This document shows positions 1 through 6,896 of a DNA stretch of 44,595 nucleotides, piece by piece (positions within the stretch are counted from its first letter, which is position 1; every line of letters begins with the position of its first letter). The translations under genes were made by a program, and so were the position numbers. Under the pieces are notes generated by a model. That model ran no database searches. It had not been told where the DNA came from and worked only from the letters and a program-made list of their open reading frames with translations. Source of the stretch: Acidobacteriota bacterium (GTDB lineage: Bacteria; Acidobacteriota; Terriglobia; 2-12-FULL-54-10); contig JACQGE010000062.1 of the NCBI GenBank assembly GCA_016199675.1, forward strand, positions 1 through 44,595. Direction: 5' to 3'.

Positions 1-24
1 ACGCTCACGGAAAGACTCACCTCA

Positions 25-77
25 GGCGCTGAAGCGCCAAGCAAACGATCCTGAATCGGCACGACTAAAGTCGTACC
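25..77. repeat. Paired TRAA-loop hairpins, left copy
   Basis: Two short palindromes lie side by side. The first (25-38) has stem GGCGC/GCGCC around the loop TGAA. The second (58-77) has core stem ACGAC/GTCGT around the loop TAAA, extended by a GG/CC pair across one C-A mismatch. Their centres are 36 nt apart. A second pair with the same loop rule and spacing lies at the right end of the window (44543-44595). The layout suggests an interspersed palindromic (REP-like) element; whether it is mobile or transcribed cannot be told from this sequence. Confidence 0.6.
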
Positions 78-250
78 CTGACGGTTGCACATGCCGGTCT
101 ACACCATTTGTGAAACCGCTATAAGCTCGCCACCTCAGAAAGGCAATTCTATTTCAGAACCGCATTCTTTCCGTCTGCCGCCAGAAGGGTATTCTCAGAA
201 TCGGTGAAGCCTGACATAAGGTTTTGGGGTCGCGGGCGCAGGCCAGAGTG
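78..250. other. Intergenic, nothing recognised
   Basis: This stretch separates the left hairpin pair from the 3' end of the CBS-domain gene. I see no supported reading frame and no convincing terminator with a T-tract on the minus strand, where the CBS transcript would end. Confidence 0.5.
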
Positions 251-721
251 TTAGGCAGCAGCGTGACGCGACTCGGCGGGCATGTGCTCGCAGATCGCTT
301 TCAGCGTGTCCGCCACATCCTGATAGGTGAGATCGCCTCCCGGGCGCTTCGCCGCGTGAATGGCGGCGTCATTGAGGCTCAGGATGCCTTCCAGAGCGCC
401 ATTCTTGTTGAGCACCGGCAACCGTCGCACTTTCCAGGCCCTCATCGAGGAAAGAGCATCGTGGATGTCATCCTGCGGAGAGCAGGGAAAAAGTTTCCAC
501 TCGGTCACTTCACCGACGTGAACCTCCGAAGGGCGTTGATTTCTGGTCCCCAGCGCGATACAGATATCGCGATCCGTGATCATCCCGATCACTTTGCCCT
601 CCTCGTCCATCACCGGCAGAGCTCCGCAGTTGTTGGCCCACATCAGTTCTGTTGCTTCCGCAAGGTTGTTATCCACACGGCAGAACTTCGGGTCGGGGGT
701 CATGATGTCTTTTACCTGCAT
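251..721 (-). CDS. CBS-domain pair protein (156 aa)
   Basis: Small cytoplasmic protein made of two CBS domains. The first (about residues 3-60) opens with VKDIMTPDP and contains VIGMITDRDI. The second (about 70-125) contains RRLPVLNKNG and GILSLNDAA. CBS pairs usually bind adenine nucleotides and act as energy or stress sensors; the ligand here is unknown. The start at 721 is chosen over an upstream in-frame one (775) because AAGGAA lies about 10 nt before this ATG and the CBS fold starts immediately. It is last in a minus-strand group after the pseudo-receiver and zinc-ribbon genes (27-nt gap), so it is probably co-transcribed with them. The family assignment is firm; the role is not known. 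Confidence 0.88.
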   Translation of the reverse strand: MQVKDIMTPDPKFCRVDNNLAEATELMWANNCGALPVMDEEGKVIGMITDRDICIALGTRNQRPSEVHVGEVTEWKLFPCSPQDDIHDALSSMRAWKVRRLPVLNKNGALEGILSLNDAAIHAAKRPGGDLTYQDVADTLKAICEHMPAESRHAAA

Positions 722-747
722 TTTGGGGGGTTCCTTTCTTAAAAAGA

Positions 748-960
748 TTATGCCGATTTCTTCTGCGCTTTCCAAACCATAGTCACTGTCTGAATGAGGG
801 TGGGCTTCAAAGGGGGCTGGACCCGTCTAGGGGGGTGAAGAGGGAAAGGATCAGGCCATGACCAGGGAAACCGCTTTCCGCAATCCAGGCAGCGCCGGTA
901 TTCTCCCTTCTCGTCCCGCCGGGGAGAGGTCTGGTTCCGGTGGTGGCACCAAAATTCCAT
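748..960 (-). CDS. Small Cys-rich zinc-ribbon protein, copy A (70 aa)
   Basis: A 70-residue protein with WCHHR near the N-terminus and CLDC at residues 24-27, spacing that fits a single zinc ribbon. A Pro/Trp-rich middle (FPWSWPDPF) and a basic tail ending AQKKSA follow. It is colinear with the 70-aa protein at 5075-5287, about two thirds identical by eye, with all likely metal ligands conserved. It starts 9 nt after the pseudo-receiver gene. Similar tiny proteins with a CLDCG-type knuckle occur in Acidobacteria (from general knowledge), with no assigned function. The ribosome-binding site is weak, so translation may depend on the upstream gene. Confidence 0.75.
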   Translation of the reverse strand: MEFWCHHRNQTSPRRDEKGEYRRCLDCGKRFPWSWPDPFPLHPPRRVQPPLKPTLIQTVTMVWKAQKKSA

Positions 961-969
961 ACTTTTCGC

Positions 970-1389
970 TCAACTGACCTTGGTTCTCGAGTAGGGCGCA
1001 AAATGGTGCAATCGCCGCGCCTCATAGGAAGCAACGGCGTGTTCGAGCACCGGGAGCACGTTGCGCTTCATATAGGGCGCAACCAGCAAGTCAAAGGCAC
1101 CGGCTTCCAGAGCCTCCAGCCATTCTTTTTCGCCACCCGCCCGGCTGAAAACGATCACTGGCAAATTGGGATAACGTTGCTTAATCTGTCCCAGGGCTTC
1201 ATGCCAGGTCCCTTGATGGAAAGACCATCCGCAGAACATAGCATCATAGTTATCGCTTTCCAGAATGCTTCTCAATTCTGTCAAGCTCTTAATGCTTTTC
1301 AGGACGACACGGTCCCCAAGAATTTCTTTCAGGAGGCTTGTTTCCGCCTCGTCACTGCTTAGAAGGAGAACTTTCGGCTTGGAGAGCAT
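970..1389 (-). CDS. Degenerate response-regulator receiver, copy A (139 aa)
   Basis: The length and alternating pattern fit a CheY-like receiver with no output domain. The phosphorylation site is gone. The beta-3 segment, which normally carries the acceptor Asp, reads YDAMFCGWSF. The usual acidic pair after beta-1 is replaced by SSDE, and the conserved Lys-Pro near the end reads APYMK with Ala in place of Lys. It is therefore probably a phosphorylation-independent protein-protein interaction domain. ATG at 1389 is chosen because GAGGTG lies just upstream; an upstream GTG at 1398 is possible. It has a paralogue of identical length at 4625-5044, with about 92 of 139 residues shared by eye. First gene of the minus-strand group with the zinc ribbon and CBS genes. 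Confidence 0.8.
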   Translation of the reverse strand: MLSKPKVLLLSSDEAETSLLKEILGDRVVLKSIKSLTELRSILESDNYDAMFCGWSFHQGTWHEALGQIKQRYPNLPVIVFSRAGGEKEWLEALEAGAFDLLVAPYMKRNVLPVLEHAVASYEARRLHHFAPYSRTKVS

Positions 1390-1621
1390 TTTAAACACCT
1401 CGCATTACTAAACTTTTTGAAAATTCCGCCAAAGTGCAATATGAAGTGAAATATATAATAACTTCTTAGCAATAGTCTGTCTGTTATTGAACAAAAACAA
1501 CTCGGAATATTCCCAGGTGTGGATTCTGAAAATTTCTTCCAACGATGAATCCTGCAAAATCAAGGAACAAAGAATTCACATCGCAGAACTTGCATCCAAC
1601 AACGAATAAACACTGAGGGCA

Positions 1622-2599
1622 TTAATAGTGAGGAGCATAATACCCGGACTTGCTGAACAGTTGCAGGGGCAGGATTCCTTTGGGCGGAATTAGTTTGACC
1701 TGAATCTTGCGCCATTTTCCATCGTTCTGTTTATTGGTGGGAGAATAGCCCAGAACATAGAGCTGGCGCATTTCCCGGCCTACCTTGCTGGCCACAGCCG
1801 GCAGATTGTTCAGGTTTTCCACTGCGAATTGGCGCCCGCCCGTCATCTCCACTATCTCGTTCAACAACGATGGCCCGGCCAGCTCTTCCGGCGTTTGATT
1901 GAACCCGTTGGGTTCATAAATCCCGATCGCATAGATTTGAACATCGGCTTCTTTCACCGCCCCTTTAATATCTCTTGGTGTGTACCGGCTGTGGTTATCA
2001 CCGCCGTCGGAGAAGATCAGCAGCACCTTGCGGGAGTGCTGGGCGTTCCGCATTTCGTGCAAACCTAGATAAACGGCATCGAGCAGGGCGGTTTGGCCCT
2101 TGGTTTCGGTAAAGTTCAGCTTGTCTTGCAGGGTCCCCAAATCCTGGGTGAAATCGGAAATTTTATTGGGACGATTATTGAAGCTGATCAGGAAAAATTC
2201 ATCGGCAGGGTTGGCGGTGCGAAAGAACTGGCTTACCGCCATGCGCGCTTTTTCCATTTTGCCGGCCATGCTGCCGCTGGCGTCAAAGAGGATGCCAACA
2301 GAAATCGGCACATCCTCTTTGGAAAATTCCTCAATCTGCTGCGGTTTCTTGTCTTCGTAAACCTGGAAATTCTCTTTCTGGAGGCCGGTGACGAAGCGGT
2401 CATAAACGTCTATAACGCTTACGTTCACTAGAACCAGTTGCGCATGGGCTCGGAAGGGACGTGGCGAAGGATTGCTTTCCGAACCTGAATCGGGAAGCGT
2501 TGCGAGACCCTCTCCTTCGTCCCCGGAGTACAAACGGACTCCGGAAAACAATAGAAGAAAGAGAACGGCCAGCCACCGTTGTTTCTTACTCCGATCCAT
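1622..2599 (-). CDS. Secreted VWFA-domain protein, acidobacterial type (325 aa)
   Basis: The N-terminus is a signal peptide (basic MDRSKKQRW, then a hydrophobic stretch to about residue 20). A short beta-rich region (about 50-95) follows, containing VNVSVIDVYDRFVTGL and NFQVYEDKKPQ, typical of the acidobacterial VWFA-related family. The von Willebrand A domain spans about 98-280, with MIDAS motif DASGS starting at Asp106 and FSDGGDN later. The protein is predicted to act outside the cytoplasmic membrane in metal-dependent binding; the ligand is unknown. ATG at 2599 is preceded by AAGGAG at 8 nt and begins the signal peptide, so the longer in-frame extension to 2956 is rejected. It is strong evidence for an acidobacterial source. 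Confidence 0.88.
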   Translation of the reverse strand: MDRSKKQRWLAVLFLLLFSGVRLYSGDEGEGLATLPDSGSESNPSPRPFRAHAQLVLVNVSVIDVYDRFVTGLQKENFQVYEDKKPQQIEEFSKEDVPISVGILFDASGSMAGKMEKARMAVSQFFRTANPADEFFLISFNNRPNKISDFTQDLGTLQDKLNFTETKGQTALLDAVYLGLHEMRNAQHSRKVLLIFSDGGDNHSRYTPRDIKGAVKEADVQIYAIGIYEPNGFNQTPEELAGPSLLNEIVEMTGGRQFAVENLNNLPAVASKVGREMRQLYVLGYSPTNKQNDGKWRKIQVKLIPPKGILPLQLFSKSGYYAPHY

Positions 2600-2658
2600 C
2601 GCATTCTCCTTGGCCGGATATGGCACGCCAGCAGAAAACCATCTTTCAACAACTGTCG

Positions 2659-2826
2659 TTATGCACTTCCAACGGAGTTTGCGACAAGTTGGAGCTTTCT
2701 TTTTCTTGCCTTGCGAGGCAGCAGTGTCGTTTTGCAATGAATGCACCGGCCTTTCCATGCCGGAGTTATCAGATGACATTGTTCGCAACACACAAGTTCC
2801 AGTGGTGGTTGAATCGCAGTTTGCAT
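2659..2826 (-). CDS. Small zinc-ribbon protein (55 aa)
   Basis: A 55-residue basic protein with CCEQC at about residues 15-19 and CIHC at about 32-35, two CxxC knuckles consistent with a zinc ribbon, followed by a Lys/Arg-rich tail. The start at 2826 is supported by GGAAAGGAAG just upstream; longer in-frame starts lack this and add low-complexity sequence. It lies 59 nt upstream of the VWFA gene on the same strand, so the two may share a transcript. Function unknown. Confidence 0.55.
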   Translation of the reverse strand: MQTAIQPPLELVCCEQCHLITPAWKGRCIHCKTTLLPRKARKRKLQLVANSVGSA

Positions 2827-3151
2827 AGGTTCTTCCTTTCCCTCGAAGCGTTTTTGATCTTTCATTTGGTGCATGCAGCAGTTCACATTTGCAAATAGCG
2901 TGCCAAGAAGAGGAGACAGTCCTAACAGGAAAGTCAAACGCAGCGAAAAAAAACACTTAGAACCGCAATCGAATCCGTTCAGAAAAGAAATGTCTCCGGC
3001 GCGTAGCCATCTGGAAATAGTATCGAGAGTGCGATGGTGGAATTGAAGTACTCTCGCTGTTTGACCGGACTTCAATGTTGAGAGTAAGAAGGTTTCGAGC
3101 GGATCGCTGATTGGCGGATAAGCGTGGATTATTAATAGAGAGTCTGACGGG
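2827..3151. other. Intergenic region upstream of the zinc-ribbon/VWFA genes
   Basis: No supported gene. It should hold the promoter for the minus-strand zinc-ribbon and VWFA genes. A perfect 7-bp inverted repeat CGAGAGT/ACTCTCG (3024-3030 and 3050-3056) may be an operator, but this rests only on symmetry. No T-rich terminator after the AraC gene is evident. Confidence 0.4.
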
Positions 3152-3550
3152 CTACTTCACATTCTTACGGCGATATTTCGTGGGAGTCATCCCGCTCAAT
3201 TTGCGGAATACCGTGGTGAAGTGGGCATGGCTGGCAAAGCCCAACTGTCGGGAAATCTCGGCTACGGAGAGCCGGTCATCGGCGAGCAACTCTCTGGCCT
3301 TCATGATTCTCTGGCGCATAAGATATTGATGCGGAGTGAGGCCCGTCGTCTGCTTGAAGAGACGTCCGAAGTGATAAGGACTCATCTCTAAAACGTCGGC
3401 CATTCTACGCAAGCTGAGATCCTCTTTCAGATGCGCTTCAATGTAATCCATCACTCGGCGGAGTCGAGCGGGAGGCAATCCGCCCTGGTGTTCGCTCTTC
3501 TTGGAGAATCCCCCAAAAAGTTTCACAAATCCCCTTTCTGTATGTTGCAT
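3152..3550 (-). CDS. AraC-family transcriptional regulator, DNA-binding domain only (132 aa)
   Basis: Almost the whole protein is an AraC/XylS double helix-turn-helix domain (about residues 30-130). The first helix pair contains LSLRRMADVLEMSPYHFGRL and the second LSVAEISRQLGFASHAHF, followed by the family signature FRKLSGMTPTKYRR. There is no N-terminal sensing domain, so the signal must come from elsewhere or the protein acts by abundance. ATG at 3550 follows AAAGGAG at 7 nt, a strong ribosome-binding site; the longer ATG at 3601 lacks one. A 20-bp tandem direct repeat lies 272-311 bp upstream (3822-3861) and is a candidate binding site. Confidence 0.9.
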   Translation of the reverse strand: MQHTERGFVKLFGGFSKKSEHQGGLPPARLRRVMDYIEAHLKEDLSLRRMADVLEMSPYHFGRLFKQTTGLTPHQYLMRQRIMKARELLADDRLSVAEISRQLGFASHAHFTTVFRKLSGMTPTKYRRKNVK

Positions 3551-3735
3551 CCCTGTACTCCTTTGAGATGCCCCCGAAGAAATTCCATTATTTCTTCGCA
3601 TTGAACTGGGGCTTCTACAATTAGCCTCAGTGCAATTTCATTTCCAAAATTTATAGACATATAACAAGTTTGGATTTGATTCTGAAATATTTCAGATTTT
3701 GGAATGATTGCAATCCAATTCTCATCTAATGGCAT
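3523..3735 (-). CDS. Possible small hypothetical protein overlapping the AraC gene (70 aa)
   Basis: This reading frame ends 28 nt inside the AraC gene, as a translationally coupled leader gene might. It encodes a mildly amphipathic 70-residue protein with no recognised motif. The ATG at 3735 has only a weak ribosome-binding site; a TTG at 3759 is an alternative. The AraC gene has its own strong ribosome-binding site, so the overlap is not needed for its translation. It may be spurious. Confidence 0.3.
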   Translation of the reverse strand: MPLDENWIAIIPKSEIFQNQIQTCYMSINFGNEIALRLIVEAPVQCEEIMEFLRGHLKGVQGCNIQKGDL

Positions 3736-4083
3736 TTTAATTCTCAGAGCTAAAGACAAATACAGTACCTAAAAGAAGATCAAGAAATGTAGGATTTTTA
3801 GGAAGGAAGTGTTCGCTGCCCAACATTTCCGCAAGATTCTGAACATTACCGCAAGATTTTGAAAAATCTGGGAGGGGAGTTCATGGTTGGACAATAGGAT
3901 CATCTGTACTTAAAATAGTTATAAGTTGGATTCCACTTCTTGCTATTAATACTCATACGCATTTGCATTTTTTTAAATTTTCAATCTTAATTTATTCATT
4001 CCATGTAGATTAATTTTTGAAAATATGATGGTTCTTTAATTGCCTTAAAAGAAAATGTCTCTTCAAGATGATGGAGGTTCCTC
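3736..4083. other. AT-rich intergenic region between divergent genes
   Basis: About 350 nt, markedly AT-rich from about 3900 onward, lying between the minus-strand AraC region and the plus-strand zinc-ribbon gene at 4084. It contains the tandem direct repeat at 3822-3861. No other gene is supported. Divergent promoters are expected here but I cannot assign -35/-10 boxes with confidence. Confidence 0.5.
3822..3861. promoter_or_regulatory. 20-bp tandem direct repeat, candidate AraC-type operator
   Basis: Two abutting 20-bp units (3822-3841 and 3842-3861) share the core CCGCAAGATT and the start AACATT, differing at two positions. A period of 20 bp places both copies on the same face of the helix, as AraC/XylS-family regulators often require. 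The regulator gene lies immediately beyond on the minus strand. That this is its binding site is an inference from position and periodicity. Confidence 0.5.
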
Positions 4084-4314
4084 ATGAACGAATTGTTAAT
4101 GGAATTCAAGGAATTGAAGGAAATGAAAGAGAACATTCGCCGGAGTGTGAATGCCTTAGAATTATGTTGGGGTTGCGAACGAATTTGCGAATGCAAACAG
4201 CAGACTGTGGATGATGCTGCGCCAGTATGGCTGTGTATCAGTTGCCGGAACAAATTTTCGGATTATCAGCCGATGGCTGAAGATCTTTTTCGGACGGCTG
4301 TCTCAAAATTTTAA
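4084..4314 (+). CDS. Small Cys-rich protein with a zinc-binding pattern (76 aa)
   Basis: The N-terminal third is a charged helix (MNELLMEFKELKEMKENIRR). A Cys-rich part follows: LCWGCERICEC (four Cys) and WLCISCRNKF (CxxC), six Cys in total, suggesting one or two bound zinc ions. GGAGG lies 7 nt upstream of the ATG, so translation is well supported. It stands alone, divergent from the AraC gene. It differs from the other small zinc ribbons nearby but shares their size and style. Function unknown. Confidence 0.72.
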   Translation: MNELLMEFKELKEMKENIRRSVNALELCWGCERICECKQQTVDDAAPVWLCISCRNKFSDYQPMAEDLFRTAVSKF

Positions 4315-4448
4315 TGCATTCCATTTCCACTTGCTGGTAGCACATAAATACCACCCCTGTGAATGTAACTTCCCTCTACTAACATCATTTTTACAAAATA
4401 CGAAATAATAAGTCCCTTGCTTTGTTGATCTTATTTCACGAATCAATC

Positions 4449-4465
4449 TGGCCATTGACTTGCCA
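4449..4465 (+). promoter_or_regulatory. Possible sigma-54-type promoter
   Basis: TGGCC and TTGCC are arranged so that the GG (4450-4451) and GC (4462-4463) dinucleotides are separated by exactly 10 nt, the spacing RpoN requires at -24/-12. Each half matches the consensus (TGGCA, TTGCA) at four of five positions. The start codon of the pseudo-receiver gene is about 160 nt downstream. Chance matches of this quality occur, so confidence is low. Confidence 0.28.
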
Positions 4466-4571
4466 AATGGGTCGCAATGCCCTTTGCAGCTCATTCTGAA
4501 AAGCGAACCCAGATTCTTCCTGAAATCCCCCCGGGCAGGATCACGACAGAAATTTGCAAAAAGAGGTGGAA

Positions 4572-4596
4572 TTACGATTCACCATTGAAATCGTAA
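4572..4596. promoter_or_regulatory. Perfect 8-bp inverted repeat upstream of pseudo-receiver B
   Basis: TTACGATT (4572-4579) and AATCGTAA (4589-4596) form a perfect 8-bp inverted repeat around a 9-nt spacer, ending 28 nt before the ATG at 4625. It could be an operator for a dimeric repressor or a hairpin in the mRNA leader; there is no T-tract to suggest termination. Confidence 0.4.
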
Positions 4597-4624
4597 GACA
4601 ATTTAACATAGGGCGGGGTGCACG

Positions 4625-5044
4625 ATGAGGAACTATCCAAAGATTCTTCTTTTAAGTAATAACCAAGTGGAAACGAATGCATTAGAAGGAATTCTCAGTG
4701 AATATGTGGCTCTGAAAAGCGTCGGGAATCTATTGGAGTTGCAAAGCGTTTTGCAAGGCGGTGGATATGATGCCATCTTCTGTGGCTGGTCTTTTCACCA
4801 AGGAACGTGGAACGATGCTCTGCAAAAGGTGCGACAGCGCTGCCCCGACTTGCCAGTGATTGTTTTCTGCCGGGCGGGTGGGGAAAAAGAGTGGGTTGAG
4901 GCGCTGGAAGCGGGCGCCTTTGACTTGCTGATTGCACCTTATATGAAAGGCAATGTGCTCCCGCTTCTGGAACATGCCGTCGCGTCCCATGAAGCGCGGC
5001 GGTTACACAACGCCACAGCATGCTCGAGGACAAAAGCAAGCTGA
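4625..5044 (+). CDS. Degenerate response-regulator receiver, copy B (139 aa)
   Basis: Paralogue of the protein at 970-1389, same length, aligning without gaps with about two thirds identity by eye. The most conserved blocks are CGWSFHQGTW, RAGGEKEW, EALEAGAFDLL and LEHAVAS. As in copy A, the acceptor Asp of the receiver fold is replaced (YDAIFCGW), the acidic pair is SNNQ, and the Lys-Pro region reads APYMK, so classical phosphorylation is not expected. The blocks conserved between copies include the altered site, so it may have a new function rather than being decayed. The zinc ribbon at 5075 follows in the same order as in copy A. Confidence 0.8.
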   Translation: MRNYPKILLLSNNQVETNALEGILSEYVALKSVGNLLELQSVLQGGGYDAIFCGWSFHQGTWNDALQKVRQRCPDLPVIVFCRAGGEKEWVEALEAGAFDLLIAPYMKGNVLPLLEHAVASHEARRLHNATACSRTKAS

Positions 5045-5074
5045 AACAGAGGAACAAGCAACAAGGGGGGAAGC

Positions 5075-5287
5075 ATGAACCTCTGGTGCCGCCACCGGAG
5101 TCAAACGACTCCGCGCCGGGATGAGGAGGGGGAATACTGTCGCTGCTTGGAATGTGGCGAGCGGCTTCCCTGGTCCTGGCCGGATCCATTCCTGATTCCT
5201 CCCCCAAAGCTGGTCCAACCGCGAATGGATTCTTCTCTAGGTCAGAGATTGGCGATGGTTTGGAACGCGCAGAAGAAATCGGCATAA
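5075..5287 (+). CDS. Small Cys-rich zinc-ribbon protein, copy B (70 aa)
   Basis: Paralogue of the protein at 748-960, 70 residues in both. Conserved features are WCxHR near the N-terminus, CLECG (CLDCG in copy A), the PWSWPDPF stretch and the AQKKSA end. A strong purine-rich ribosome-binding site (AAGGGGGGAA) lies just upstream. It follows pseudo-receiver B by 30 nt, which together form a two-gene cassette. Predicted single zinc ribbon; function unknown. Confidence 0.78.
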   Translation: MNLWCRHRSQTTPRRDEEGEYCRCLECGERLPWSWPDPFLIPPPKLVQPRMDSSLGQRLAMVWNAQKKSA

Positions 5288-5492
5288 TTCATACCCGGCG
5301 AGACCTCACAAAGGGGAATACGGCGTGAGGAGATTGCCTCTTCTCGCTCGGAAAAAATCTTAGTCTTTGGAAAAGAAATGCGCTAATCTCTTGAAAGAGA
5401 CAGGGTCAAACGACTTAAATGCGGGGGCATCGTCTAATTTTCAAAATGAAAACCAAGAAACGATAGCCACTAGAATTTCTTGAACTTAGAGA

Positions 5493-5516
5493 TTGGGAAC
5501 CTACGCTGGTTCCTAA
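5493..5516 (+). promoter_or_regulatory. Leader hairpin upstream of the stressosome operon
   Basis: A perfect GGAACC/GGTTCC stem (5496-5501 and 5508-5513) around loop TACGCT extends by three further pairs including one G-U, giving about 9 bp. It ends 33 nt before the rsbR start. No T-tract follows, so it is not an intrinsic terminator; an mRNA leader structure or operator is possible. The wider intergenic (5288-5549) also has CCTCAC/GTGAGG at 5304-5330. Confidence 0.4.
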
Positions 5517-5549
5517 GAGCAACGAGCATCGAGGGGGGGCAAGGTAATT

Positions 5550-6512
5550 ATGGACGGTAAAAAGAGGGAGAGGGAGACACGAACCAAAAATCAGGACCCG
5601 GAAAAACGAGAATCCAGTTATGAATCGCTCACCGGTCCAGTCATTCCAGAATCCACCGCAGCGTTGCTCCGAGAGCTGGTATCCCACCTGCGGGAGAACC
5701 GCACCCAATTGCGCGAGGAGTGGGCGCGGCGCATCACCGAATCCCAATTGCTGCTGGCGATGACTAAAGAGGAAATCTTCAAAGAAGCCACCGCCGTGTA
5801 CGACAACTACATAGCCGTGCTGGAGACAGGTAGCGTCGAAGCCTTGGAGGCTTACGCTCGCGATCTGTCGGAACGCATCATCCCGCGGGGAGTAGAAACC
5901 CGCGAGGTGTTGGGCATTGTGTTGCTGCTGCGCGACGTGCTGGCCCGCTCCCTGTTTAAGAAGTACCAGGCGGATTTTGCGCTCCTCAACCGGGTTTTGG
6001 ACGCCTACGAGCCTGCCGCCAACCGTATTGCGAACACCGTCGGCGTAGGTTTCGTGCAAGAGCGCGAGCGCATCATCCGCCAGCAGCAGGAGGCCATCCG
6101 CGAACTATCCACGCCGGTGCTCCAGGTTCGCGAGCGGTTGCTCATCCTGCCGATCATCGGTGTGATTGATCCGCAACGCGCCCGCCAGTTGACCGAGCAG
6201 CTCCTCCGGGGCATCCGCGCCAACCGCGCCAAGGTGGTTGTGATTGATATCACGGGCGTCCCAGCTGTGGACTCCATGGTTGCCAACCACTTGGTGCAAA
6301 CGGTGGATGCTTCGCGGCTGATGGGCGCTACCGTGATTGTTACCGGCTTGTCTTCTGAGATTGCCCAAACGTTGGTGACGATTGGTGTGGATCTGACCAA
6401 GATGAAGACCGTCGGCGATTTGCAAGGAGGAATCGAAGAGGCCGAACGTCTGCTGGGTTACAAGGTCAACATGGTAACCCAATCCACGGATCAAATTGCG
6501 GCTGCGAAATAA
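5550..6512 (+). CDS. rsbR: RsbR-type stressosome sensor/scaffold protein (320 aa)
   Basis: The N-terminal part (about 35-165) is a helical RsbRD-like sensory domain, ending in the linker helix RIIRQQQEAIRELSTPVL. The C-terminal STAS domain (about 187-300) contains VVVIDITGVPAVDS and GLSSEIAQTLVTIG. In Bacillus RsbR paralogues the STAS domain carries two phosphorylated Thr; the matching positions here are Ser242 (in VDS) and Thr274 (in AQT). The protein should form the stressosome core with RsbS and be phosphorylated by RsbT. ATG at 5550 follows AAGG. The stop is 3 nt before rsbS. The stress it senses cannot be read from the sequence. Confidence 0.9.
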   Translation: MDGKKRERETRTKNQDPEKRESSYESLTGPVIPESTAALLRELVSHLRENRTQLREEWARRITESQLLLAMTKEEIFKEATAVYDNYIAVLETGSVEALEAYARDLSERIIPRGVETREVLGIVLLLRDVLARSLFKKYQADFALLNRVLDAYEPAANRIANTVGVGFVQERERIIRQQQEAIRELSTPVLQVRERLLILPIIGVIDPQRARQLTEQLLRGIRANRAKVVVIDITGVPAVDSMVANHLVQTVDASRLMGATVIVTGLSSEIAQTLVTIGVDLTKMKTVGDLQGGIEEAERLLGYKVNMVTQSTDQIAAAK

Positions 6513-6515
6513 ACG

Positions 6516-6896
6516 ATGCGAGTTCCAATCCTCAAACAAGGCAATTATCTAATTGCCTCCATTCAGTCCGCCCTCTCGGACTACGAGTTGCTTCAGCTCC
6601 GCGACGACCTGGCCGCGCAGGTGGGCCGCTTCCGTTCCAAGGGCGTCATCGTGGATGTCACTGTGCTGGACATCATGGACTCCTTCGCTGTCCGGACCCT
6701 GCGGGCCATCGCCCAAATCGCCCGCATGCGGGGCTCGGAGACAGTCATCGTCGGCATTCAGCCGGAAGTTGCCTTTGCGATGGTGCAGTTGGGCCTGGCG
6801 CTGGGTGAAGTGGAAACCGCGCTGGATTTGGAAGAAGGCCTGGCATTGTTGGAACTCCGGACCAAGCAGGGTGGCAGCCGTGACAGCCAAAGCTGA
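6516..6896 (+). CDS. rsbS: RsbS stressosome STAS protein (126 aa)
   Basis: Single STAS domain of the usual size. The core motif VDVTVLDIMDSFAVR holds Ser56, matching the RsbT-phosphorylated serine of Bacillus RsbS (DSF). GSETVIVGIQPEVAFAMV matches the second conserved STAS segment. In known stressosomes unphosphorylated RsbS holds RsbT in the complex. It starts 3 nt after rsbR and overlaps rsbT by 17 nt, so R, S and T are likely made in fixed proportion. Confidence 0.93.
   Translation: MRVPILKQGNYLIASIQSALSDYELLQLRDDLAAQVGRFRSKGVIVDVTVLDIMDSFAVRTLRAIAQIARMRGSETVIVGIQPEVAFAMVQLGLALGEVETALDLEEGLALLELRTKQGGSRDSQS

Larger units (their letters stand above)
4315..4624. other. Intergenic region upstream of cassette copy B
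   Basis: No supported gene in about 310 nt. It contains a sigma-54-like element at 4449-4465 and a perfect inverted repeat at 4572-4596, annotated separately. The rest is AT-rich at first, then mixed. Confidence 0.5.

Noticed and set aside
2600-2956. In-frame upstream extension of the VWFA gene
   Set aside because: The ATG at 2599 has a strong ribosome-binding site and begins a signal peptide; the extension overlaps the small zinc-ribbon gene and has no protein-like features.
5387-5400. TCTCT-TGAA-AGAGA hairpin as a member of the TRAA-loop family
   Set aside because: Single, AT-rich, without a partner at about 36 nt; likely chance.
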